DNA of 64,000 nt from Bacteroidota bacterium. GTDB taxonomy: Bacteria; Bacteroidota; Bacteroidia; Chitinophagales; Chitinophagaceae. The notes under the pieces are model-generated. The model was not told where the DNA came from. It did no database searches and saw nothing but the letters and a program-made list of their open reading frames with translations. This document shows positions 19,004 to 27,813 of the stretch, one piece after another. Each line of letters opens with the position of its first letter. The first letter of the stretch is position 1. Made by a program: the position numbers and the translations under genes. Where the stretch lies: assembly GCA_018268085.1 (NCBI GenBank), contig JAFDXE010000007.1:79462-143461 (forward strand), in the 5' to 3' direction.

Positions 19004-20146
19004 ATGAGAACACTTATACAAACACTGCTAATTGCCCTTGTTCTGATTTCCTGTGCCGGCAGTAAAAATTACCTGGAGCGGTCTAACAGCGATAAGGCAT
19101 TGCAGGATGCAGTAAAAAAACTAAACAAAGATGCATCTGATGAGAACGCCGTACAAGCGTTACCGTTACTTTATAAAACCATTTCAGATAATCATCTTGA
19201 AAAAATAAATGCATTGGCATCTACCAATGATTTATCGAAGTGGGATAAGATGATTTCAGAATACGAATACCTGCAGGATGCGTATGATGCCATTATGAAC
19301 AGCGATGCTGCATTTAAACTGGTTACGCCACAGAGCTACCAAACCAATTTGCTAGAAACGAAAGCAGCAGCAGCGGAAGCCTACTATAATTATGCGACTG
19401 AGTTTTATGTGAAGGCAGGCAGAGATAATGCAAAAAAAGCTTATTTGAATTTTAAAAAAGCTGATGGTTACGTTCCGGGATTTAAAGATGCCAGCGTAAA
19501 CATGAACCAGGCTTACCAAAATGCTATTGTAAATGTTGTTGTAAATCCCGTTCAGGATAATTCTTATTTCTTCAACAGCGGGTGGGGAAACACCGGTTAC
19601 AATTATAGCAATGAATATTTTCAGCAAAACCTGGTAAGAGATCTGAGCAATAACGGTAACCGGTATGCAGCAAAATTTTATACCGACTGGGAAGCGAGGA
19701 GAGATAATATACGACCAGACTGGGTGGTTGATCTCACACTTCGCAATATGGATATTCCCTATCCGGTTACCAATTATTATACAAGGAACGTGAACAACCG
19801 GGTGCAATCCGGAACCGATACTTCGGGCAACCCTGTTTATACAACGGTATATGCAACACTTAATATTACCCGCCAGAGTTTTACTGCCAGGGCAAATATG
19901 GAACTTACTGTTAAAGATATTTCAACAGGTAAAAACATTACGTACCGGAGTTTCAGAGACGATTATCGCTGGGAACAGGAACGGGGATCCTATACAGGAG
20001 ACAGCAGGGCATTGTCGGCCCGCGACTGGCAATTGATCAATGGAAATAATTATCCTGCGCCACGCAAGGAAGAAGTATTAAATGAACTGTATCGCAAAAT
20101 TTATCCGCAGGTGAAGAATGAAATCGGCTATGCGGCAGACTGGTAA
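19004..20146 (+). CDS. Lipoprotein of unknown function
   Basis: A 380-residue lipoprotein. I start it at the ATG of 19004, which gives a clean lipoprotein signal peptide (MRTLIQTLLIALVLISCAGS) with the lipobox Cys at residue 17. Residues about 25-180 look alpha-helical with tetratricopeptide-like spacing of Ala, Tyr and Leu (YNYATEFYVKAGRDNAKKAY). The C-terminal half is beta-rich with many Tyr, Asn and Arg (NPVYTTVYATLNITRQSFTA). No family name comes to mind. It is probably attached to the inner or outer membrane facing the periplasm. Its stop is six bases from the end of the convergent feoB. Confidence 0.75.
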   Translation: MRTLIQTLLIALVLISCAGSKNYLERSNSDKALQDAVKKLNKDASDENAVQALPLLYKTISDNHLEKINALASTNDLSKWDKMISEYEYLQDAYDAIMNSDAAFKLVTPQSYQTNLLETKAAAAEAYYNYATEFYVKAGRDNAKKAYLNFKKADGYVPGFKDASVNMNQAYQNAIVNVVVNPVQDNSYFFNSGWGNTGYNYSNEYFQQNLVRDLSNNGNRYAAKFYTDWEARRDNIRPDWVVDLTLRNMDIPYPVTNYYTRNVNNRVQSGTDTSGNPVYTTVYATLNITRQSFTARANMELTVKDISTGKNITYRSFRDDYRWEQERGSYTGDSRALSARDWQLINGNNYPAPRKEEVLNELYRKIYPQVKNEIGYAADW

Positions 20147-20152
20147 AATTTT

Positions 20153-22300
20153 TTATTTAAACAGCACATACACCAGTAAACTCATGCAATAAGCAAGACC
20201 CGTCATGTAGGCAAGTTGTACGAGCGGCCATTTCCAGCTTTTTGTTTCACGCTTAACAATAGCGATTGTACTCATACACTGCATGGCGAAAACATAAAAA
20301 ATCAATAACGATAAACCGGTGGCCAGTGTGTACACCTTTGTTCCATCCTGCCGAACAGCAGATGACATTTTTTGCCGAAGTGTACTATCTGTTTCATCTG
20401 CGCCTTCGCCAACACTATACAAGGTTGCCATGGTGCCCACAAATACTTCTCTTGCCGCAAATGAAGTTACCAGTGCAATGCCGATCTTCCAGTCGAAACC
20501 CAATGGCGCAATTACCGGTTCAATGGCTTTACCTAAAGTGCCGGCGAAGGAAGTTTGCAGCAAGGCCGCTTTTTTCTGCCTGGTTAATTCAGCAGATTTA
20601 TCCGGCTGCTGAAGGATCTGCGCATCATAGCTGTTTGTTACTGCACGCATCTTTTCCGGCGGACCGTAGTTGCTCAATCCCCATAACAAAAGACTGATGA
20701 TCATGATCACCTTTCCTGCCTGGAAGACAAAGATCTTTGCCTTTTCTATCATGGTGTACAGTACATTCTTCCATCTTGGGTTCCTGTACACCGGGAGTTC
20801 AAGAATAAAATAGCTGCGTTCAACAGATTTGATAAACCATTTCATCACCCAGGCCACCACGAGAGCCATTACTGTTCCCAGCAGGTACAATAACATCATC
20901 ACCAGCCCCTGCAGGCTTAAAAAACCAAAATATATTTTTGAAGGAATTACCAATGCAATTAAAATGGTGTACACCGGCAGCCTTGCACTACAGCTCATCA
21001 ATGGCGTTACCATAATGGTGAGCAACCGTTCTTTTTTATTTTCAATATTCCTTGCGGACATAATTGCAGGCACTGCACACGCAAAACCACTGATCATGGG
21101 CATTACGCTTTTACCATTCAACCCAACTTTTCGCATAAGCTTATCTGTTAGGAAGCTGATCCTGGCCATATACCCTGTATCTTCCAGCAGTGTAATAATT
21201 CCGAACAGGATCATGATCTGCGGGATAAACACAACAATCCCGCTTAATCCCGCCACGATTCCATTCAGTAACAGATCGCTCCACCAGGTTGCTGGTAAGA
21301 TGCCCGACAACCAGCCACTGAATGTTCCAAAGCCCCAGTCTATAAAATCCATCGGGTATTTGGCAATCCAGAAAACACTTTGGAACAAAATGAATAATAC
21401 CGCCAGTAAAATAATGTATCCCCAGCGGCGATGTAATAAAATATTATCGAGTCTTTCTGTGAATAAACTTTTTTGCAAAGGGTCGCTCTCCACTACTGTT
21501 TGCTGCATAATGTGTTTTATGCGTGCATACCGTTGCATGATCTCTTCTGCCTGTGTGCGTGTGGGATTGAAATTATTTTTTCGTTCTGTTTCTTCTATCT
21601 GTTCCTGTAAACGTTCATCCAGTAAAAAGTTTTCATGGTTTATCAGGAAATGAATAGCAGTATAGTTGCTCACCGCTGGTAACATATTTTTTACTTCGGC
21701 AACTGCGGAGGGAGCAAGCTGTTCTGCATCAATAAAATCTCTCGCCTGCACCTGCTGCCCATTTTCTACGGATATTTCAATTGCTTTTTTGAGTGCAGTT
21801 ATTCCACGATTCTTTCTTGGGTTAATGGATACAATAGGAACGCCCAGTTCACGCTCCAGTCCGGGAATATCTATTTGCGTGCCTTTGCTTTTGGCAAGAT
21901 CCATCATTGATAATGCCACTACAACCGGTATCTTAAGATCTATGATCTGTGAACAGAATAAAAGATTTCTTTTCAGGTTACTGGCATCTGCAACCAATAG
22001 GATCATATCCGGTTTAATGGATTCGTCTTGTTGCAGCAACACTTTATAGGCCACCCATTCATCTGCCCGCTTAGGATATAAACTGTATGTACCGGGAAGG
22101 TCGATGAAGTTTGCAGTAATGTTTTCGCTGATGGTGCTGGTGCCGGTCTTTTTATCTACCGTTACACCCGGAAAATTTCCTACTTTCTGGTTAAGACCGG
22201 TTAATACATTAAACAAGGAACTCTTTCCGCTGTTGGGATTTCCCACTAATGCAATATTGATGCGCCTGCTCAATCCGGATGCTTTTAAAAATGTCAGCAA
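20153..22300 (-). CDS. feoB: Ferrous iron transporter FeoB
   Basis: A 715-residue FeoB of normal length. The N-terminal G domain has G1 G-N-P-N-S-G-K-S-S (about 20-28) and G3 D-L-P-G-T-Y-S-L. The membrane part has two Gate domains, with P-Q-I-M-I-L-F-G and the Cys-containing G-F-A-C-A-V-P-A pore segment. It imports Fe2+ across the inner membrane. No ATG is near the N-terminus: the first start is a TTG at 22300, which overlaps a TATTTTTG promoter element (22298-22305), so a TTG at 22273 (giving a start just before SRRINIALVG) is a real alternative. feoA is not next to it but about 27 kb away at 49.4 kb. Confidence 0.95.
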   Translation of the reverse strand: MLTFLKASGLSRRINIALVGNPNSGKSSLFNVLTGLNQKVGNFPGVTVDKKTGTSTISENITANFIDLPGTYSLYPKRADEWVAYKVLLQQDESIKPDMILLVADASNLKRNLLFCSQIIDLKIPVVVALSMMDLAKSKGTQIDIPGLERELGVPIVSINPRKNRGITALKKAIEISVENGQQVQARDFIDAEQLAPSAVAEVKNMLPAVSNYTAIHFLINHENFLLDERLQEQIEETERKNNFNPTRTQAEEIMQRYARIKHIMQQTVVESDPLQKSLFTERLDNILLHRRWGYIILLAVLFILFQSVFWIAKYPMDFIDWGFGTFSGWLSGILPATWWSDLLLNGIVAGLSGIVVFIPQIMILFGIITLLEDTGYMARISFLTDKLMRKVGLNGKSVMPMISGFACAVPAIMSARNIENKKERLLTIMVTPLMSCSARLPVYTILIALVIPSKIYFGFLSLQGLVMMLLYLLGTVMALVVAWVMKWFIKSVERSYFILELPVYRNPRWKNVLYTMIEKAKIFVFQAGKVIMIISLLLWGLSNYGPPEKMRAVTNSYDAQILQQPDKSAELTRQKKAALLQTSFAGTLGKAIEPVIAPLGFDWKIGIALVTSFAAREVFVGTMATLYSVGEGADETDSTLRQKMSSAVRQDGTKVYTLATGLSLLIFYVFAMQCMSTIAIVKRETKSWKWPLVQLAYMTGLAYCMSLLVYVLFK

Positions 22301-22370
22301 AAATAGTATTAACTGGCTATGTGAACTTACGAATTAAAGAAAGTTGGATACGATAACGGGAATATAAATA

Positions 22371-22402
22371 TTGGCATCACAAACGAGGGTTGTTTACATT
22401 TG
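22371..22402 (+). promoter_or_regulatory. Promoter of the M28 peptidase gene (TTG-N21-TACATTTG)
   Basis: TTG at 22371-22373 and TACATTTG at 22395-22402 are spaced by 21 bases. Transcription should start near 22408, so either the ATG at 22410 is used without a leader or the one at 22422 with a leader of about 12 bases. Confidence 0.7.
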
Positions 22403-22421
22403 CATTTCAATGACCACAGAT

Positions 22422-24017
22422 ATGAGAAAAATACTATTCGGATTCCTGCTTGTTGTTCAACAGGCATCTGCACAAACACCGGATGCAGATAAAAAAACAT
22501 TGGCTAACCTGCAAAATTCAATTGGTTACCTGGCAGATGATAAACTTGAAGGAAGAAGAACAGGAACAGCGGGAGAAAAACTGGCTTATGAATTTATTAT
22601 TGATCAGTTTAAAAAATCGGGTTTGAAACCGATGGGCGATAAAAAAACTTTTTTACAGGCATTTGATGTAAAAGACGGGCGTGAAATAAAAGAGGAAACG
22701 GCACTCAGCATTTCTGGAACTAAACTTACAGTAAAAGATGACTTTTTTCCACTGGCTTATTCCGGAAATACTTCCATGATAAAATTTCCAAATGCATCGG
22801 CGGCTTCCATCAAATATTTTGATATTTCCAAAGCTGTGGAAGACAATGCAACCAACCCACATTTTGATTTAAAAGAATTTATTTACAGTGCTGCTAAATC
22901 TGCACAAACAGAAGGAAAGAAAATATTTATCGTTTATAATCCATCTTCAAAAAATGATGTTGTATTTGATTCGAAAGATAAAGCAGAACGCTTGAAAATA
23001 CCGGTATTGTTTTATAATAATATTTCACCCATACCCTCTGATTTCACCGTTACGGTAAACATTGAAGAAAAAATCCGTACAGGGCATAATGTTGTTGGTT
23101 ACATTAACAATGCTGCAACCAATACCATTGTCATCGGCGCACATTACGATCATCTTGGTTACGGTGAAGACCACAATTCTTTGTATGCAGGAAAAGATAA
23201 AGAAGTACACAACGGTGCAGATGATAATGCCAGTGGCGTAGCAGCCCTGCTCGAACTGGGTAATTGGCTTTCTACCTCTTCGCTTAAAAAATATAATTAT
23301 TGCATTGTTGCGTTTTCAGGTGAAGAACTGGGACTGTATGGTTCAAAATATTTTGCAGACAATAGTCCTGTTGATTTAAAAACAGTAAACTACATGCTGA
23401 ACATGGATATGGTTGGACGACTGAACGACAGCACGCACGGATTGAATGTTGGCGGATACGGCACTTCTCCCTCATGGGCCGACATCATTAAAAAAGAAGT
23501 TCCGGGATTGAAAATTAAAACCGACAGCAGCGGCACCGGGCCCAGCGATCATACTTCTTTTTACAAAAAAGATATTCCTGTATTGTATTTCTTCACAGGG
23601 TCACACAGCGACTATCACAAACCAACCGATGATGCCAATAAAATAAATTATACGGGAGAAGTGGCTGTGATCAATTATATAAAAGATGTACTCACGGCAA
23701 CAGACAAAAAAGAAAAACTATCCTTTTTAAAAACCAGGGATGCGGCTTCTACAAAAAATACATTTAAGGTTTCGATCGGCATCATGCCCGATTATACTTT
23801 TGATGGTGATGGGGTGAAAGTGGATGCGGTGATCGACAACAGGCCGGCACAAAAAGCCGGAGTAATGGCCGGTGATGTGTTGTTCCAATTGGGTGATTAT
23901 CCATTTCATGATGTGGAAACGTATATGCAGGCATTGAATAAATTCAACAAAGGAGACGGAACCAAACTAAAGTTAAGAAGAGGAAAAGAGGAGTTGGTTG
24001 TTGAGGTTGTTTTTTAA
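22422..24017 (+). CDS. Exported M28 family zinc peptidase with PDZ domain
   Basis: A 531-residue peptidase. The ATG at 22422 gives a standard signal peptide (MRKILFGFLLVVQQASAQ); an ATG at 22410 adds four residues. The catalytic domain has the M28 metal ligands: I-G-A-H-Y-D-H-L-G, N-G-A-D-D-N-A-S-G, S-G-E-E-L-G-L-Y-G, N-M-D-M-V-G and the late H-S-D-Y-H-K-P-T-D. The catalytic domain is interrupted by an N-terminal insert of the PA type, and the last 90 residues form a PDZ domain (AVIDNRPAQKAGVMAGDVLF). It is expected to act as an aminopeptidase in the periplasm or at the cell surface. Confidence 0.93.
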   Translation: MRKILFGFLLVVQQASAQTPDADKKTLANLQNSIGYLADDKLEGRRTGTAGEKLAYEFIIDQFKKSGLKPMGDKKTFLQAFDVKDGREIKEETALSISGTKLTVKDDFFPLAYSGNTSMIKFPNASAASIKYFDISKAVEDNATNPHFDLKEFIYSAAKSAQTEGKKIFIVYNPSSKNDVVFDSKDKAERLKIPVLFYNNISPIPSDFTVTVNIEEKIRTGHNVVGYINNAATNTIVIGAHYDHLGYGEDHNSLYAGKDKEVHNGADDNASGVAALLELGNWLSTSSLKKYNYCIVAFSGEELGLYGSKYFADNSPVDLKTVNYMLNMDMVGRLNDSTHGLNVGGYGTSPSWADIIKKEVPGLKIKTDSSGTGPSDHTSFYKKDIPVLYFFTGSHSDYHKPTDDANKINYTGEVAVINYIKDVLTATDKKEKLSFLKTRDAASTKNTFKVSIGIMPDYTFDGDGVKVDAVIDNRPAQKAGVMAGDVLFQLGDYPFHDVETYMQALNKFNKGDGTKLKLRRGKEELVVEVVF

Positions 24018-24032
24018 AACACAGTACATTTG
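24001..24032 (+). promoter_or_regulatory. Promoter of the IPExxxVDY gene (TTG-N21-TACATTTG)
   Basis: TTG at 24001-24003, inside the end of the M28 gene, is 21 bases from TACATTTG at 24025-24032. The predicted leader to the ATG at 24083 is about 45 bases. Confidence 0.55.
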
Positions 24033-24082
24033 TTTTGCAATGAATGTTTTAATTCGATTGAATCTATTTTGTACTTAATCCA

Positions 24083-24523
24083 ATGGCAGTAAAATTAAAA
24101 ATAGACAATGAAACCCTTGCCGAAGAATTTTTCGAAGGCACGCGGCTGCTGGGCATTGTTGCTCCTATAAAAGATTACCAGTTTACCTGGAACATTAACC
24201 AGTATATGGGTTTCGAATTCAGGATCAATAACAGCCTGGAGATACAACTCAATAAAAAATCCCGCAATTATTTTTTTTCCATTTATGATTATGAAGTGCC
24301 GGGCTGTTGCCTGGTGCATTACCTGTACCACAATCAATACGATGGAGAATATCTTCTACCGGAATTTAAACACCTCGATTTTTTATGGCTTACAAAGGGA
24401 GAGGATGTAAGCAATGAAGAAATAAACCTGCTTCAGCAATCCATTAAACTGTTACCTTCTGTTCAACTGGTTAATGAGATGACGCACGAAAAAATTAAAA
24501 ATAAACAACACCTTATCTTTTAA
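24083..24523 (+). CDS. IPExxxVDY family protein
   Basis: A 146-residue member of a small Bacteroidota family named after the motif IPExxxVDY, here L-P-E-F-K-H-L-D-F near residues 93-101. The start (MAVKLKIDNETLAEEFFE) and the segment around Y-D-Y-E-V-P fit the family, whose members are small alpha/beta cytoplasmic proteins of unknown function. In other Bacteroidota they often lie near lipid or carbohydrate metabolism genes; here the neighbours are an M28 peptidase and selD, whose stop it overlaps by four bases in convergent orientation. It has its own promoter. Confidence 0.75.
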   Translation: MAVKLKIDNETLAEEFFEGTRLLGIVAPIKDYQFTWNINQYMGFEFRINNSLEIQLNKKSRNYFFSIYDYEVPGCCLVHYLYHNQYDGEYLLPEFKHLDFLWLTKGEDVSNEEINLLQQSIKLLPSVQLVNEMTHEKIKNKQHLIF

Positions 24524-25593
24524 TTTTTCACCAGTACTGTCTTTTCCGTTTTAGCAACAAATCTGCCGATGGGTTCGATGTACTGCTGCAGGCCTTTTTG
24601 TTGCAACAATGCAATGATCCCGCCTGCCGCCGTTTCTTTTACACTGAATAAAATGCCGCCGTTGGTTTGGGGATCCGGTAATAAACTAAAGGCTTCCATA
24701 ACATTAACGCCTTTTTCAAAACTTACTTTAGTGCTGTAGCTGTTCCAGTTTCTGAAAGTTGCGTCCGGAACAATGTGTTGGGAAAGGTATTCACGCACAC
24801 CATCTGCTACCTGAATTTTTGAATAATATAATTCCGCAGATAAAGATGCGCCTTCGGCCATTTCAATCAGGTGTCCCATCAATCCGAAACCGGTTACATC
24901 TGTCATGGCGGTTACTGTATTCATGGTGCCGAGTAATTCCCCTATGCTGTTTAGTGCCGCCATCTGATCAATCATTGCGGGAATGTGCTCACTATTTATA
25001 ACGCCACGTTTTTGTGCGGTGGATAAAATGCCAACCCCAATCGGTTTGGTTAAGAATAACAGGTCGCCTTCTTCTGCCGTATTGTTCTTTTTTAAATGTT
25101 CAATTTCAATTAAGCCAGTAACTGCCAATCCGAATATAGGCTCCGCACTGTCAATACTGTGTCCTCCCGCCAATGGAATGCCTGCTGCTGCGCAGATTGC
25201 CCTGGCTCCGTTGAGTACCTGCTGTGCAAGCGCAACCGGTAGTTTTTCAACCGGCCATCCAAGCACTGCAATCGCCATTAACGGTTTTCCGCCCATCGCA
25301 TACACGTCACTGATAGCATTGGCGGAAGCGATCCTTCCAAAATCAAATGCATCATCTACGATCGGCATAAAAAAATCAGTAGTAGAAATTACGGCCCGGC
25401 CGTTTCCTATATCATACACTGCCGCATCATCATTAGTACTGTTACCTACCAGTAAATTTTTATCTGCAATAACCTGCACATTGTTTTGCAATATTTCTTC
25501 CAGCACTTTGGGTGCAATCTTACAACCACAACCTGCGCCCCGTGAGTATTGCGTTAATTTTATTGTATCGGTTAAAGAATTTTCGTTTGTCAT
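24520..25593 (-). CDS. selD: Selenide, water dikinase SelD
   Basis: A 357-residue SelD. The N-terminal catalytic motif G-A-G-C-G-C-K places the active Cys at 22 (a normal Cys, not selenocysteine) and Lys at 25. It makes selenophosphate from selenide and ATP. The start codon overlaps the stop of the upstream gene as TAATG, which implies coupled translation. It is the last gene of the operon mnmH - unknown exported protein - selD. No selA, selB or selenocysteine tRNA is in the window, so selenophosphate here is expected to feed tRNA 2-selenouridine. Confidence 0.96.
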   Translation of the reverse strand: MTNENSLTDTIKLTQYSRGAGCGCKIAPKVLEEILQNNVQVIADKNLLVGNSTNDDAAVYDIGNGRAVISTTDFFMPIVDDAFDFGRIASANAISDVYAMGGKPLMAIAVLGWPVEKLPVALAQQVLNGARAICAAAGIPLAGGHSIDSAEPIFGLAVTGLIEIEHLKKNNTAEEGDLLFLTKPIGVGILSTAQKRGVINSEHIPAMIDQMAALNSIGELLGTMNTVTAMTDVTGFGLMGHLIEMAEGASLSAELYYSKIQVADGVREYLSQHIVPDATFRNWNSYSTKVSFEKGVNVMEAFSLLPDPQTNGGILFSVKETAAGGIIALLQQKGLQQYIEPIGRFVAKTEKTVLVKN

Positions 25594-26675
25594 TAATTCT
25601 TTCGTCTTTTTAAAATTACAGATGCGTTTTTCTGCAGGTCGCCGCTGAAACGAACCTCGTATGTATCTTTTCCGTCTTTTACCATTAACAGGCCGGTATT
25701 GGGTGGAATGGTTCCCAGGCTTTCTGCATACATGATCAGTTCAATTGTATCTGTTTCTGCCGGGATATGAATCGTTTTGCGAATAGCCGTTGTACTCAAT
25801 CCCTGTTTTGGCATGATAATAACGCCGTTCATTAAAACACTCACGGTATCGCCATCTACTTCTCCGTTGTCGTATAAAGTAAGCACAAGACTATCGGTTT
25901 TAAAATACATGGTTTCCTGAACAATGTTTTTTCTCAACAATACATCAGCAGCCGCTTCATTTGATTGTACAATTTTTGATTTGGCCGGCGGAAGCCTGGT
26001 GGGTTCAACAACAATTTTTTTAGGTTCTGATGTTTTGGCCACCGGCTCCTTTGTTGTTGCTTTTATTTCGGGAACTGCCGCTTGTGCAACATCAGAAACT
26101 TTGCTCAATGATTTTTCTTCTTCTGCCTGGCGCAATTCATTGTCTTTTGCAACAAACGATAATTCGTTATCCATTTTTAGTTCCTGTAAATGCGGAATCA
26201 GGTCGGATTGTTTTCTGAAATCATTTTTGCGTTGCAGTTTCACCATTCCCGTTACGGGCGCATAGGTTTTTGTTCTGTTGGTTGAAAATGGTCCTTCCAG
26301 CCTGAGTATGGAATCCTGCACATACAGTTCGAGCACATGCAAACGCTTTACACCCTTTGGTGCTTTTTCAGGATAATTTTTTGTTACGATGTCAACATCT
26401 TCAATAATGATCTTTCCGTCATCTCGTTTTACTTTTACTTTTTTTACAACAAAATAATTTCTGTCGCTGTCGTTGTACATCGTGTACGAATAGCCGAACA
26501 TTTTGTTTTTTTCTTCGCTGATGCCAATCTCGTATTTGTAATACTGGTGTGTGCTGTCGTTATACAAAGATCCTTTCCACAAACCGGTGATGTCGGTTTC
26601 CTGTGGCTTTTCCTGTGCCGGTAAGAGTGCCGGTAAAAAAAGAAGGAATACAATCAGGAATGTACTGTTACGCAT
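25593..26675 (-). CDS. Exported protein of unknown function between mnmH and selD
   Basis: A 360-residue protein. The ATG at 26675 gives a clear signal peptide (MRNSTFLIVFLLFLPALLPAQ); an upstream in-frame extension overlaps mnmH further and has no hydrophobic start. Its 5' end overlaps mnmH by 22 bases and its stop overlaps the selD start. Residues about 25-150 are a beta-rich domain beginning T-G-L-W-K-G, a linker rich in Lys, Pro and Ala follows, and the C-terminal 95 residues are again beta-rich (LVLTLYDNGEVDGDTVSVLM). I recognise no catalytic motif. Why a secreted protein is locked between two cytoplasmic selenium enzymes is unclear. Confidence 0.75.
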   Translation of the reverse strand: MRNSTFLIVFLLFLPALLPAQEKPQETDITGLWKGSLYNDSTHQYYKYEIGISEEKNKMFGYSYTMYNDSDRNYFVVKKVKVKRDDGKIIIEDVDIVTKNYPEKAPKGVKRLHVLELYVQDSILRLEGPFSTNRTKTYAPVTGMVKLQRKNDFRKQSDLIPHLQELKMDNELSFVAKDNELRQAEEEKSLSKVSDVAQAAVPEIKATTKEPVAKTSEPKKIVVEPTRLPPAKSKIVQSNEAAADVLLRKNIVQETMYFKTDSLVLTLYDNGEVDGDTVSVLMNGVIIMPKQGLSTTAIRKTIHIPAETDTIELIMYAESLGTIPPNTGLLMVKDGKDTYEVRFSGDLQKNASVILKRRKN

Positions 26676-27718
26676 GAAAGTAGTTTTTCTGTATTTGATA
26701 TTGCATGTACTTTTTCGCAATGTAATGTTGTTATAAGTGTTGAGGCATTTTCCCTGTTGTGCAATCCTTTCAGGTAGGCTTTGTCGTAATATTTTAAAAG
26801 AATTTCAAAACAGGATCGGTAATCTTCTTCAATTAAAAATCCAACGGCTGTTTTTGTTTCGAGCGGGCCCAGGCGTTTTTTAATTCTTACCATTGAATTG
26901 ATGAGCTTCTCTTTGTTTTTAAGCCCATAGGTTTTTAAAATATAATCCAGCCTTTGTTCAAACGGGATGTCTAAAAAATAAACCCGTTTACTGCGCATCG
27001 TTTTCCAGAATGCCGGAGGTATGTTCAGATCACCAATGCGCTGGCTTTCATCTTCCAGCCAGGTATGCCGGCTTTTGTGGTGAAACAATTCCTGGGCAAG
27101 CTTGTTTTCAAACATTTCCTGGGTGGGTTGCATTCCATTGTTTCCGAATGCCGATCCTTTATGATTGGCTAATTGCTCCAGGTCAATAACCGCATGATCT
27201 AACTGCCGCAATTGAGCAATTAATTCTGTTTTACCACTTCCCGTATAGCCGCCAATTACCGATAACTCATACGGTTGCTCAAATTGTTTCAACACCCAGT
27301 TGCGGTAAGCTTTGTATCCACCAACAATCGTGTACACATCAAATCCATATAAGTCGAGCAGCCAGGCCACGCCTGCACTGCGCATGCCCCCACGCCAGCA
27401 ATGAACTACAATGCTGTTGTGTTGCTCTGATGTTGCGGAATGCATGGATGCATGTTCTGTTACCATTGCTTCAGCCTGTTCAACCATTGCTTTCATTTTC
27501 ACTCCAAAAAAATCCAGGCCGTGTTTTATCGCTTTTTGTTTTCCGATTTGTTTATACGCTGTACCCACAATTTTTCGTTCTTCATCGCTGAATAACGGTA
27601 AGCTGTATGCGCCGGGTATATGTGCATGATTGTATTCGCCCGGGCTGCGTACATCGAACACAGGCAGGTGTACAGGAAAATCTGCAAATTGTTGTATGGT
27701 AATTTTCTTTATTGCCAT
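26654..27718 (-). CDS. mnmH: tRNA 2-selenouridine synthase MnmH
   Basis: A 354-residue MnmH (SelU) of usual length. The N-terminal rhodanese domain has the active Cys107 in H-C-W-R-G-G-M-R-S. The C-terminal P-loop domain has G-G-Y-T-G-S-G-K-T at about 156-164. The enzyme replaces sulphur by selenium in 2-thiouridine at the wobble position of tRNAs, through a geranylated intermediate, using selenophosphate from SelD encoded in the same operon. It is the first gene of the operon and lies downstream of rho, separated by the rho terminator. Confidence 0.95.
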   Translation of the reverse strand: MAIKKITIQQFADFPVHLPVFDVRSPGEYNHAHIPGAYSLPLFSDEERKIVGTAYKQIGKQKAIKHGLDFFGVKMKAMVEQAEAMVTEHASMHSATSEQHNSIVVHCWRGGMRSAGVAWLLDLYGFDVYTIVGGYKAYRNWVLKQFEQPYELSVIGGYTGSGKTELIAQLRQLDHAVIDLEQLANHKGSAFGNNGMQPTQEMFENKLAQELFHHKSRHTWLEDESQRIGDLNIPPAFWKTMRSKRVYFLDIPFEQRLDYILKTYGLKNKEKLINSMVRIKKRLGPLETKTAVGFLIEEDYRSCFEILLKYYDKAYLKGLHNRENASTLITTLHCEKVHAISNTEKLLSCVTVHS

Positions 27719-27741
27719 AAGGCTTTGCTAAGTTAGTGCCT

Positions 27742-27776
27742 GTTTATAAAAAATAAAAACCGTCTTACCGACGGTT
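27742..27776 (-). terminator. Intrinsic terminator downstream of rho
   Basis: On the minus strand AACCGTC pairs with GACGGTT (7 bp, loop GGTAA) and is followed by TTTTATTTTTTAT. It starts 37 bases after the rho stop at 27814 and separates rho from mnmH. Confidence 0.85.
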
Positions 27777-27813
27777 CTTATTGTATGTAGCGTTTATTAG
27801 TGTTGTATGTTGA

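Noticed and set aside
20153..22300. 274-codon and 127-codon plus-strand frames inside feoB
   Set aside because: Antisense shadows of a well-conserved transporter gene.
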